DNA of 64,000 bases, taken from contig NZ_CP030280.1 in the NCBI RefSeq assembly GCF_003287895.1, forward strand, positions 1,867,501-1,931,500, read 5' to 3'. Source of the stretch: Blautia argi (GTDB taxonomy: Bacteria; Bacillota; Clostridia; Lachnospirales; Lachnospiraceae). Numbering within the stretch: position 1 is the stretch's first letter; the number at the start of each line of letters is the position of its first letter. The notes beneath the pieces were generated by a model that did not search any database, had not been told where the DNA came from, and saw nothing but the letters and a program-made list of their open reading frames with translations. Shown here piece by piece: positions 8,995 to 16,697 of the stretch. The translations under genes were made by a program, and so were the position numbers.

Positions 8995-10011
8995 TTACTG
9001 TGCCTCTGCAATCTCTGTAAAGACTTCCTCTGCCTCTTCCTTCATGTTCTCCGGAAGTTCAATCCCCAGATTTTCTGCAGTCTTTTCATTGAGGTAAAGA
9101 CTGCTCTCTGTAAGCAGTTCATATTTCATTTCTTCTGCTTTTGCCTCTCCCTTTAAAATTTTTGCCGCCATTTTTCCGGTTGCTTTTCCCAGATTCACAT
9201 AGTCTAAACCTTCTGCAGCCAGACACCCCAGTCTTACCTGTTCAATTTCACTTCCAAACACCGGAATCTCCGCTTCCTCTGCCTGTTTTAAAATTGTTGG
9301 AAGCGCACTGACTACCGTATTGTCTGTGAGATTTGTCAGGCAATCTACCTTTTCGAGAAGTCCTGCCGCTGCCAGGGAAACCTCTGACGTATTGGTAACA
9401 CCTGCTGTTTCAATGGTAAATCCGTAATCCGGCGCATACTTTTCATATTGCTTAATACTGTATGCAGAATTTGCTTCGCTTGTAGTGTATAGAATTCCTA
9501 TGGTTTTTGCCTCTGGCATCAGTTCCCGAATCATCTGAAGCTGTGCTTCAACCGGAAGCTGGTCGCTGGTTCCGGTCACAGCTCCAACCGGCATTTTATC
9601 CTCTGTGGCAAGCTCTGCTTCCTCAGGATTTGTAACTGCAGTATAGATTACCGGGATTTCTGCGCTTACTGCAGAATTGTAGGCTGCCTGAGCGCTGGGT
9701 GTAGCAATGGCACAGATTAAATCCATATCCTCAGATACAAAATTATCAGCAATCTGTGCGGCAGTTCCCGTATCTGCATCTGCATTGCTCACCTGGATTT
9801 TCAGATTTTTTCCTTCCTCCAGCCCTTCTTCCCTAAGCCCTTCCAGAAATCCCTCTCTGCAGTTATCTAAAGAGCCATGTTCTGCAAACTGAGAGATTCC
9901 GATTTCATAAATACCTTCCTCTGCCGCTATTTTCTCTGTCTTACCGCAGCCTGTAAGAATTCCTGCTGCCATTCCCATTGCTAATACCATTGCAATTCCT
10001 CTTTTTTTCAT
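8995..10011 (-). CDS. trpX: ABC transporter substrate-binding lipoprotein (TrpX-like)
   Basis: The 338-aa ABC_sub_bind (PF04392-type) receptor starts MKKRGIAMVLAMGMAAGILTGC, a signal peptide ending in the lipobox LTGC, so it should be lipid-anchored outside the membrane. The mature part has the family's periplasmic-binding fold pattern (YEIGISQFAEHGSLDNCREGF, then TAVTNPEEAEL, then IGILYTTSEANS). It is first in the operon, has SD AGGAGA and follows a T-box leader whose specifier I read as UGG (Trp). This supports tryptophan as ligand; without the leader I would only call it an amino-acid or small-molecule receptor. Confidence 0.88.
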   Translation of the reverse strand: MKKRGIAMVLAMGMAAGILTGCGKTEKIAAEEGIYEIGISQFAEHGSLDNCREGFLEGLREEGLEEGKNLKIQVSNADADTGTAAQIADNFVSEDMDLICAIATPSAQAAYNSAVSAEIPVIYTAVTNPEEAELATEDKMPVGAVTGTSDQLPVEAQLQMIRELMPEAKTIGILYTTSEANSAYSIKQYEKYAPDYGFTIETAGVTNTSEVSLAAAGLLEKVDCLTNLTDNTVVSALPTILKQAEEAEIPVFGSEIEQVRLGCLAAEGLDYVNLGKATGKMAAKILKGEAKAEEMKYELLTESSLYLNEKTAENLGIELPENMKEEAEEVFTEIAEAQ

Positions 10012-10126
10012 GTTCCCTATCTCCTTTTTCTTTTTTCAAAAGCTGTTATAACTGTTCTGTGAGAATCGGGCAGGTTCCTGTAACGTTCCCTATACAATAG
10101 GATTCCGAAGGAATTTCCTATGCAAT

Positions 10127-10403
10127 AAAAAAACCGCCCCAAGTTAATAAATAACTTGAGACGGTAATAATATACATTACTATCGCGGTACCACTCAATT
10201 TGACAAAATGTCCTCTCTCTCACATACCAACATATGCTCCTGATTGATAACGGGTTCGGTTCCCGACGACGCCTACTTTTTTCATTTCGGGCCGCCCTCG
10301 AAAGTCCATTCAACTCTAAATTTCATACGGCAATCTCACCGCCTGCCGCTCTCTGTGATTTCCTTTAAAGTTTACTCCTCTTTCTCATCGGTTTCGCTTT
10401 TGT
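10127..10403 (-). ncRNA. T-box riboswitch leader, probable tRNA-Trp specifier
   Basis: On the minus strand the leader has a Stem I with the AGUA-type bulge region, the apical AGAGAGCGG and GGUGAGA segments, a specifier region reading GAA-UGG-AC (UGG at 10306-10308), the T-box proper with AGUGGUACCGCG (10184-10200) and an intrinsic terminator (10127-10163: CUCAAGUUA / UAACUUGGGGC arms, then seven U). Uncharged tRNA-Trp should pair with UGG and with the T-box bulge to stabilise the antiterminator, turning on trpXYZ. A further small hairpin with UUCG-like loop follows the terminator. The T-box identity is secure; the specifier choice is by pattern. Confidence 0.92.
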
Positions 10404-10410
10404 TGGTCTT

Positions 10411-10439
10411 ATTTTACGGCTCTTTTTTTATTTTGTCAA
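10411..10439 (-). promoter_or_regulatory. Promoter of the T-box/trpXYZ operon
   Basis: Perfect TTGACA (10434-10439) and TAAAAT (10411-10416) are separated by 17 bp on the minus strand, placing the transcription start just before the T-box leader. A strong promoter followed by termination control fits T-box logic. Confidence 0.85.
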
Positions 10440-10465
10440 CTATTTTTTTGTCATAGTAACCATAA

Positions 10466-12724
10466 TTACTGTTCATAATGAAGCCCAAAATTAAGTTCGT
10501 AGTAATTTCCAGCTGTATCCCGGTAAGCATACGCTTTTCCATTTTCGTCCTTCATTTCCTCCGGCATATATTGATCTTTATCATATCCCGGTACATCATT
10601 CGGCGAAATACACACACCATCTGCATTCACTGCCAGTACGCTGTCATCTTTCGGAAGTGTGATGGGCATCTTTCCTACCGGAGAGAATCTGCCGAAAATC
10701 ACATCTAAAACAGCGCCTGGATAAGTATCAAAACCAGCCAGTAACGCATCTGCATACGGTTCTGCATTTCCCACCTGCCATGCCAAAGTAAAGTTAATAT
10801 TTGTCACAACTTTTCCATGATTTGCATGTACTGCCTCTGCAATTTCAGCAAGTTCTTTTACCTTTAAAAGCGTTGTTTCCAGATGTGTTGTCTTCGCCGG
10901 TCTGCCCTCCTCATCGACGTCGCAGACTTCTTTTCCGTCACAAATATCCAGTTCCAGATAGCCCGGTGTAGCATTAAAATATTCTCCTGAACTTGGAGAT
11001 ACAAACAAAATCGCCACATCTGCCTCTTCGGGATTCTCAGTCAAAGTAAGCAATGGTTCTTTCTGGAGCTGTTTTTTCAATTCTGCTGTCGCCTTTTCCG
11101 CATTTTCCTCAATCTTATGGAAACATCTTGCATAAACTTTTTTATCAGAAATTTTATCAAAAGTCAGCGGCAGAGTCCCATCATTTTTCAACAATACCAC
11201 GGACTGACGATGTACTTTCTGAGCGTTTTCCCAGTCCTTGGGATTCTTTACAATTTCTGCTGCTTCCTGAGGATTCCGATATGGATTTTCAAACAGTCCC
11301 AGCGCAAATTTTTCAGTCAGAGTACGCTCCACAGCCCTTGTGAGCGCCTCCTCAGAAAGGGTGAGCTGCTCAGCCGTATACCCTTTTGGCACTTCGTGTC
11401 CCTGTTTTGTATAATAACCTTCCTTCCATCTTCTGTAAGCTTCCTTCGCATCTTCCAAATCATAGGAACCGCTGATAATATCTACACCTGCGTTAATGGC
11501 AAGAGCGGCTCTTTCACAGATTTCCAGTTCTTCCACTCCCCATGCCATCATCTGCATAATACCGGAATCGCTGTTGATATACCCCTCAAATCCCATTTGT
11601 TCCCTCAACATCTTATTGATAAAAAAATCATTAAATGCAAATCCTACAGGCTTCCATTCAATAGGTCTTCCCTGTAAGTCATACTGTTCCCTGCTCTTTT
11701 CTTTTGCCGGCTTTGCATAGTATGGCATAATGGAAGAAGTGTGCTTTTTGACAGCTGTTTTAAATGGGGGAAGGTGGTAAGTTTCCAGACTGTTTTCCGT
11801 CTGGTACACGTTCCATTGCCCCTGTTTGTAATGAGGATCGAAGCCGTTCTCTCTGGCGCTCCCTCCCGGAAAATGTTTCACAGTCATGGCGACACCGTCC
11901 CGGGTTACCCCTTCTTCGCTGCCTTGAACTCCCGGAATCAGACGTTCTAAAATGTCGCTAATTAACTGAGAATCTTCCCCAAAAGTTCCATAAGTTCTCT
12001 GCCATCTGGGATCGGTCATACAGTCTGCCATATACATATAACCCTTTTTCATACCGACTGCGTCCCATTCCCTTCTGATACAGGAAGCAAAATCATCAAT
12101 CAACCCTGTTCCGGCGCCCTTTACTGCTGCTGCAATTCCCAGTGTCCCCGGCCATGCAGCAAACACACCGGAAGCGTCATTCATACCAAACACAACTTCT
12201 CCGTTTTCATTTCTGGAGTTAGAAATGACCAATACAGGTAAAAAATACTCGCTTTCTTCTGCCACACTATTCATCTCATTGATCCAGTCTGCCAGTTCCT
12301 CCGGCTTAGGATTTCCTCTTAAAATAAAATGGCGAACTTTCCAGTCCTTTATGGTTTCTGTTGTCCCTACTGTAGAATTAACTGCAAAAATAGAGCTTCC
12401 CTTTTCCACAGGTTTCTCGTCTAACAACCCGGTTTCATCTACAAACCCTTTGTCTTCCTGCTCAATTCCCATTTTCCAGGAGCTCAAAAACAACTGACCG
12501 ATTTTTTCCTCTACAGATAACTCTGCTGCCAGCGCTTTGGCTCTTTCTTTCGGGGATTTTCTCCAATCCTTGTATGTGTTTAATTTCCCATCTCCATTAA
12601 TATCTCTGAAATACAGTCCTTCTTCACAAATAACCTGTTGATATACAACACCAATCTTCGGTCCGTTTTCATTTTCATAGTAACGGATTTTTTTGCTTGC
12701 TTTTTGCTTTTTCATTGTTGTCAT
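10466..12724 (-). CDS. Glycoside hydrolase family 3 beta-glucosidase-like enzyme
   Basis: GH3 enzymes release terminal beta-linked glucose or related sugars. The N-terminus has the DINGDGKLNTYKDW strip often seen in this subfamily. It is followed by the TIM-barrel domain with KHFPGGSARENG and the nucleophile aspartate in GYINSDSGIMQ (about residue 385 from the chosen start), then the alpha/beta sandwich (SVVLLKNDGTLPL). No signal peptide is seen, so it should act in the cytoplasm on imported oligosaccharides. The frame extends to 12847, but ATG at 12724 (MTTMKKQ) has AGGAGG 7 nt upstream and I take it as the start (752 aa). It sits alone between the T-box operon and the XRE gene. The exact substrate cannot be told. 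Confidence 0.92.
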   Translation of the reverse strand: MTTMKKQKASKKIRYYENENGPKIGVVYQQVICEEGLYFRDINGDGKLNTYKDWRKSPKERAKALAAELSVEEKIGQLFLSSWKMGIEQEDKGFVDETGLLDEKPVEKGSSIFAVNSTVGTTETIKDWKVRHFILRGNPKPEELADWINEMNSVAEESEYFLPVLVISNSRNENGEVVFGMNDASGVFAAWPGTLGIAAAVKGAGTGLIDDFASCIRREWDAVGMKKGYMYMADCMTDPRWQRTYGTFGEDSQLISDILERLIPGVQGSEEGVTRDGVAMTVKHFPGGSARENGFDPHYKQGQWNVYQTENSLETYHLPPFKTAVKKHTSSIMPYYAKPAKEKSREQYDLQGRPIEWKPVGFAFNDFFINKMLREQMGFEGYINSDSGIMQMMAWGVEELEICERAALAINAGVDIISGSYDLEDAKEAYRRWKEGYYTKQGHEVPKGYTAEQLTLSEEALTRAVERTLTEKFALGLFENPYRNPQEAAEIVKNPKDWENAQKVHRQSVVLLKNDGTLPLTFDKISDKKVYARCFHKIEENAEKATAELKKQLQKEPLLTLTENPEEADVAILFVSPSSGEYFNATPGYLELDICDGKEVCDVDEEGRPAKTTHLETTLLKVKELAEIAEAVHANHGKVVTNINFTLAWQVGNAEPYADALLAGFDTYPGAVLDVIFGRFSPVGKMPITLPKDDSVLAVNADGVCISPNDVPGYDKDQYMPEEMKDENGKAYAYRDTAGNYYELNFGLHYEQ

Positions 12725-12816
12725 AAGCTTCCTCCTTGTCTTGTTGTGTTCAAATTGTAGCATTGTTTGCTCTATCACTTCAAGAAATTCTTTTCTGAAA
12801 TTTTCTATAAATTTAA

Positions 12817-12996
12817 TTACAACAAAGCTTCCATTGGCAATACGCAAATTCCTGTAAAAACGCTGGTCAGAATTCTTTTTACAGTGAATCCATAGGCAAA
12901 AATATACATACCCATTCTGCTCATGGGTTTCTCAAAGACAGCTTTTTCTTCACAAAGTGACTCTATTTCCGGGTCTATTTTCACATAATTTTCCAT
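12817..12996 (-). CDS. Small hypothetical ORF downstream of the XRE regulator
   Basis: This 59-residue frame starts MENYVKIDPEIESLCEEK and ends in a hydrophobic stretch (ILTSVFTGICVLP). A GAGG SD stands 7 nt before the ATG at 12996, the main support for it being translated. It lies 35 nt after the XRE gene in the same direction. I recognise no family. It could be the front of a longer decayed gene, since the neighbouring DUF2975 gene is also broken. Confidence 0.35.
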   Translation of the reverse strand: MENYVKIDPEIESLCEEKAVFEKPMSRMGMYIFAYGFTVKRILTSVFTGICVLPMEALL

Positions 12997-13031
12997 ATAC
13001 AAGCCTCTTTTCTTCTTTAAAATAAAAGGTT

Positions 13032-13241
13032 TTACTCCTCTTCTACATATTCTAAAATATCACCCGGCTGACACTGAAGTTCTCTGCACAAAGCCTCTAA
13101 GGTTGTAAAACGAACGGCTTTTGCCTTACCGTTTTTCAGGACAGACAGATTCGCCGGTGTAATGTCAATGGCCTTTGCCAAATCCCCGGCGCTGATTTTT
13201 TTCTTTGCCATAACCACATCTAAATTTACTACAATAGGCAT
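13032..13241 (-). CDS. Small XRE/Cro-CI family regulator (YozG-like)
   Basis: The 69-aa protein is almost only a helix-turn-helix: IVVNLDVVMAKKKISAGDLAKAIDITPANLSVLKNGKAKAVRFTTLEALCRELQCQPGDILEY is the full domain. Genes of this short type normally sit directly behind a DUF2975 membrane-protein gene, and a DUF2975 remnant ends 15 nt upstream here. The regulator itself looks intact and has an SD (GGGAG). It probably represses its own operon, though no operator is recognised. Confidence 0.85.
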   Translation of the reverse strand: MPIVVNLDVVMAKKKISAGDLAKAIDITPANLSVLKNGKAKAVRFTTLEALCRELQCQPGDILEYVEEE

Positions 13242-13256
13242 GTTGCCACTCCCTTT

Positions 13257-13351
13257 CTATATGGTGTAATCATTTTCTTCTTTTATTTTTTCTGCCTGTG
13301 CAAATACATTCTTTATCACCCGCAGAACCAACGCCATAGATTCCAATTCAT
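13257..13351 (-). pseudogene. DUF2975 membrane protein remnant
   Basis: The DNA before the XRE gene encodes, up to TAG at 13257-13259, SMALVLRVIKNVFAQAEKIKEENDYTI, matching the C-terminal end of DUF2975 proteins (that string is described here in two parts: SMALVLRVIKNVFAQ then AEKIKEENDYTI). A normal SD (AGAGAGG) and an ATG at 13351 (MNWN) lie only about 10 bases ahead of it, in a different frame. The four transmembrane helices that should lie between are gone. As in the MerR/TipAS gene, the ends survive and the middle is deleted. Confidence 0.6.
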
Positions 13352-13374
13352 ATTAAAACCTCTCTTTCTCCATT

Positions 13375-13434
13375 TAAAAAACAGCTTCATCTGTTTTCCT
13401 TTTTCACAGGATAACATAGATGAAACTGTTTTTT
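13375..13434 (-). terminator. Terminator after panE
   Basis: The stem AACAGTTTCATCT / AGATGAAGCTGTT (one G-T type mismatch) is followed on the minus strand by six T. It also has A-rich flanks, so it may work in both directions. It separates panE from the DUF2975/XRE pair. Confidence 0.7.
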
Positions 13435-13504
13435 AATATATTTTTATCGTTTTTCGATAATTTATTATTCTTTTTTGATATATACCAAATTTTCAAGCCC
13501 AACA

Positions 13505-14452
13505 TCAGGATTCGGAGGTCACATATTCTGCTTTTAATTTTTTATACATTTTTTCTGACAGAGGAACCGGAACCTGCAATCTTTCCGCCTCTTTCATAAG
13601 ATATCCGCTGAAAGTTTCCAATTCACTTTTCCTGCCTGCTTCCATATCTCGCTTCAGAGAACTGGTAGAGCCTTTATCCAGCTTCATAAAACGCCCATAC
13701 TCGCTTTCTGTATAGCCTTCCCGAATGGAAATTCCCTTTGCCATAGCAACTGCATAAGCCTCCTTTAAAAGTTCCATAAATTCCCTGCATTTTTTCTCTG
13801 AGGTATGCAGACTATCCGTCATCTCCATGTAATAGGCTGTCAGCACATTGTAAGCACAGTTAAATATGTATTTTTCCCAGACAGCCGCCTGACTGTCCAC
13901 CACATATCTGCAGTCCATACCAGCCTCCAAAAGACACCTGCAAACCTGCCTGATGCCTTCTGTTTCCTCTGCGTCTGCCTGTGTCTTTCCCACCAGAATT
14001 TTAGCATAGTTTCCAATCTGTGTAATGGAATAGTCTTCGTTAAAAAAGGCGGTAATATAGATAACTGATTCTCCTACTATTCCGTTTTTCAAAAAGTTTT
14101 TCGTCCGTTCTGCCGTATCGGCTCCATTCATAATGGGCAAAATGACTGTATGAGAATCTATACAATTCTGTAAATCCCGGCATACCTCTTCCAGTGAATA
14201 ATTTTTCACACAGAGAAAAATGAAGTCTTGAATCTCCTCTATTTCCCGTCCGCTTTCTACCACTCTTTTTGCTTTTGCAGTGATTTCCCCATTGTACTGA
14301 CTGTGCAGACAAATTCCTTCTTTCTCCAGAGATTTTTTGCGCGCTCCTCTTGCTACCAGGGTTACATTTTCATATGTTTTTGCCAACATACCGCTTATAT
14401 ATCCCCCTACGCCTCCAATTCCCACAACTGTAATTTTCACGTTCTTTTCCAT
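13505..14452 (-). CDS. panE: 2-dehydropantoate 2-reductase family protein
   Basis: ApbA/PanE proteins reduce ketopantoate to pantoate with NADPH in pantothenate synthesis. The N-terminal Rossmann motif is ITVVGIGGVGGYISGML. Further family marks are VARGARK (cofactor phosphate site), KNYSLEEV, MNGADTAERTK and the C-terminal helical domain with KGSTSSLKRDMEAGRKSELE. A GTG start at 14461 is possible, but ATG at 14452 is better spaced from GGAGG; the protein is then 315 aa. Several PanE-like paralogues act on other 2-oxoacids, so the exact substrate is not certain. It follows a small lipoprotein gene by 32 nt. Confidence 0.85.
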   Translation of the reverse strand: MEKNVKITVVGIGGVGGYISGMLAKTYENVTLVARGARKKSLEKEGICLHSQYNGEITAKAKRVVESGREIEEIQDFIFLCVKNYSLEEVCRDLQNCIDSHTVILPIMNGADTAERTKNFLKNGIVGESVIYITAFFNEDYSITQIGNYAKILVGKTQADAEETEGIRQVCRCLLEAGMDCRYVVDSQAAVWEKYIFNCAYNVLTAYYMEMTDSLHTSEKKCREFMELLKEAYAVAMAKGISIREGYTESEYGRFMKLDKGSTSSLKRDMEAGRKSELETFSGYLMKEAERLQVPVPLSEKMYKKLKAEYVTSES

Positions 14453-14484
14453 AACCTCCACCTCCGAAATCAGTCCTGTTCTTC

Positions 14485-14643
14485 TTATAACTCTGTTTCA
14501 TCTGTAAGCCCATCAACAAATTGATGACTGATGCTTTGCTGTACCAGTTCTGTGCTGCTTTCTTGCTTTTTCTCATCACAGCCTGCCAACAGACTTCCTG
14601 CCAGAATTGTGCAAAACCAAATCATGAAAACTCTTTTTTTCAT
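14485..14643 (-). CDS. Small predicted lipoprotein (52 aa)
   Basis: Starts MKKRVFMIWFCTILAGSLLAGC: charged N-region, hydrophobic core and lipobox LAGC, then a short polar tail (DEKKQESSTELVQQ...). The start at 14643 is chosen because a signal peptide begins there and AAGGAAAGGG lies upstream; the frame extends further to 14709. After cleavage only about 30 residues remain, so it may be a truncated or very small surface lipoprotein. It is probably co-transcribed with panE. Function unknown. Confidence 0.55.
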   Translation of the reverse strand: MKKRVFMIWFCTILAGSLLAGCDEKKQESSTELVQQSISHQFVDGLTDETEL

Positions 14644-14818
14644 TGCCTTTTCCCTTTCCTTATCTCGAGATAGCACAACCATATAGTGTACAAAAGATAG
14701 TATGTGCAAGTTTTTGAGTTATCATGCAATTTTCAAGTTCTATAATGGCACAAATACCATATGCTGTCAATGAACCTTGGGCTTTACAGAAAACTTTACG
14801 CCATTAGAGAAAAAAATC

Positions 14819-14847
14819 TTGACATTGAGATGAAAATTCGGTAAAAT
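14819..14847 (+). promoter_or_regulatory. Promoter of tRNA-Thr
   Basis: TTGACA (14819-14824), 17 bp, TAAAAT (14842-14847), ending 17 bp before the tRNA: a near-ideal sigma-A promoter. Confidence 0.85.
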
Positions 14848-14864
14848 TATCAATTGTAAGTAAT

Positions 14865-14937
14865 GCTGAAATAGCTCAGTTGGTAGAGCACTTCACTCGT
14901 AATGAAGGGGTCGTGGGTTCGAGTCCCATTTTCAGCT
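14865..14937 (+). tRNA. tRNA-Thr (anticodon CGU)
   Basis: 73-nt cloverleaf: acceptor GCTGAAA/TTTCAGC, D-arm GCTC...GAGC, anticodon stem CTTCA/TGAAG with loop CTCGTAA (anticodon CGT, reading ACG), T-arm GTGGG TTCGAGT CCCAT, discriminator T. CCA is not encoded. It is a single tRNA with its own promoter and terminator. No integrase or attachment repeat is seen next to it. Confidence 0.95.
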
Positions 14938-14946
14938 TAAATGCAA

Positions 14947-14993
14947 AAAACGGCTGAAATCTCTATAAACATTAAGATTTTAGCCGTTTTTTT
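14947..14993 (+). terminator. Intrinsic terminator of tRNA-Thr
   Basis: AAACGGCTGAAATCT pairs with AGATTTTAGCCGTTT (one mismatch-type wobble) and is followed by a run of T. It could also serve the minus strand because the 5' flank is A-rich. Confidence 0.85.
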
Positions 14994-15035
14994 ATCACTT
15001 TTGTTCCATAAAATAAAAATGCTCCGCGATTTTTC

Positions 15036-16679
15036 TTAGTCTACCCCTTTTTTCTCATCTGCCACATACTCGAAAAAATCAAAGTCCGCATAATGCTGAT
15101 GCTTTACCCTGTCTGCACAGGTAATTCCCACCATGGTACCGGTAAATTCTCCATATTTGCAATATTCATCTGAGAATCTTGTCGTATCAAAGACACGACC
15201 GATTTTTTCATAATTTTTTCCATCATAGCTCCATTCAAACCAGGATTTTCTTCCCTGTATATAAAGCCTTAAATACACAGGCTTATCCTCTACTGGAATT
15301 CTGGTATTTAGAAATTCTGTTTTCTCCCCATTTTCCAGGTGAATAATGGATAAGGCGCTTCCTCCGAGAGTTTCACTGTAATATTTTCTCAGATTAATAT
15401 AATTCATGTTATCATAATACAAGATAAGTCCTGCGCTATGCTGATGAACCTCTGGTATGAACTCCATTTTCGTCGTAATTCGTGCATACACACTTGTCAG
15501 CTTTCTTGCCAGAATACTGACTTTATTCAGAGAGGTTCTGGATTCCTGTCCGCGGATTCTTACGTATCCGGGTCTCGCTTTTACATCAGCAAAACTCTGA
15601 GGCATAATCCGCGGCGCATAATAACAATTTCTCAGCTCTGACTCATCAAAATGATCCATATTCGGAATCTGTGCCACCGGATAGTCCGGCAGGGAGGATT
15701 CCGGTACTTCCATTTTTGCCAGATTACTTCCGTCTGCCATACGCAGCCAACCATCGTCTGTCCATACCATCTTCTGAATTGCCGTTTCCCGTCCAAGGGT
15801 ACAGCGAAGCTCCGGAGCAAAGGGTCTGGAACAAAGATGCACCAGATAAGTTTCCCCTGTAGGAAGGTCTATATAACTTCCATGACCGGATTTCTGCAGA
15901 ATGGATTCAGGATTATAGTATTTAGGCTTCAGATGATCCGGGTCATGACGCTCATAAGATTCTCCCGGCACACTGGTTACAATGGGATTCAGCGGGTCTT
16001 TCTCATAAGGTCCCCAGACGTTTTTGGAACGCCCCATGGTCACACAATGATTGTATCCGGTTCCTCCTTCCGCGCACATAATATAATAATATTCACCCTT
16101 TTTATACAAATGGGGCGCCTCTATACAGCCTCTGTCTGTACCACCTCTCCAAATACGTTTCGGGTATCCCAGGATTTCCTTCTTTTCTGAAGAGTACTCT
16201 ACCATACAAATAGCGCCCGGTTTTTCATACCCTTCTCTTGTTTCCCAATCTAAAGAAACAATGTATTTTTTCCCATTTGTATCATGAAGAATGGAAGCGT
16301 CAAAACCGGAAGAATGAAGGTATACAGGCTGACTCCATGGCCCTTTAATATCCTTTGCCGTAATTAAATAATTATCCACGTCAAAGTAACGCGCATTCAT
16401 GGAATTCATAACTCCATATACCACATAAAACAGATCCTCTGCCTCACAATAGGTCAGACATGGCGCCCAGATACCCTTTGCACTCGGCAGCTTTTTCAAA
16501 TCCACCTGTTCCTCTGTCAACACATGGGTATATAATTCCCAGTTTTTTAAATCTCTGGAATGATATATGGGAATTCCCGGAAGCCACTCAAAGGTAGAAA
16601 CCGCCAGATAATAATCTTCTCCTTTCCGGCAAATACAAGGATCAGGGTTAAACCCCGGTAAAATTGGATTTTGAATCAT
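15036..16679 (-). CDS. Glycoside hydrolase family 43 (beta-xylosidase/arabinofuranosidase type)
   Basis: A five-bladed propeller enzyme of the XynB/GH43 type that cleaves terminal xylose or arabinose. NPILPGFNPDPCICRKGEDYY carries the catalytic base aspartate (NPDP), FDASILHD the transition-state aspartate, and GCIEAPHLYK the general-acid glutamate. A C-terminal beta-sandwich follows (QHSAGLILYYDNMNYINLR), normal for the 530-550-aa subgroup. No signal peptide: cytoplasmic. It is last in the GH5-transporter-GH43 operon, 18 nt after the transporter, with SD GGAGG. Confidence 0.93.
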   Translation of the reverse strand: MIQNPILPGFNPDPCICRKGEDYYLAVSTFEWLPGIPIYHSRDLKNWELYTHVLTEEQVDLKKLPSAKGIWAPCLTYCEAEDLFYVVYGVMNSMNARYFDVDNYLITAKDIKGPWSQPVYLHSSGFDASILHDTNGKKYIVSLDWETREGYEKPGAICMVEYSSEKKEILGYPKRIWRGGTDRGCIEAPHLYKKGEYYYIMCAEGGTGYNHCVTMGRSKNVWGPYEKDPLNPIVTSVPGESYERHDPDHLKPKYYNPESILQKSGHGSYIDLPTGETYLVHLCSRPFAPELRCTLGRETAIQKMVWTDDGWLRMADGSNLAKMEVPESSLPDYPVAQIPNMDHFDESELRNCYYAPRIMPQSFADVKARPGYVRIRGQESRTSLNKVSILARKLTSVYARITTKMEFIPEVHQHSAGLILYYDNMNYINLRKYYSETLGGSALSIIHLENGEKTEFLNTRIPVEDKPVYLRLYIQGRKSWFEWSYDGKNYEKIGRVFDTTRFSDEYCKYGEFTGTMVGITCADRVKHQHYADFDFFEYVADEKKGVD

Positions 16680-16697
16680 TTTGCTAAACCTCCTCCG

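Noticed and set aside
10017..10313. 98-codon minus-strand frame in the T-box leader
   Set aside because: It overlaps the terminator, T-box and specifier structure; no SD. The RNA element explains the sequence.
14865..14993. tRNA-Thr as an integration site for an island
   Set aside because: No integrase and no repeat of the tRNA end further along; the genes beside it are ordinary operons.
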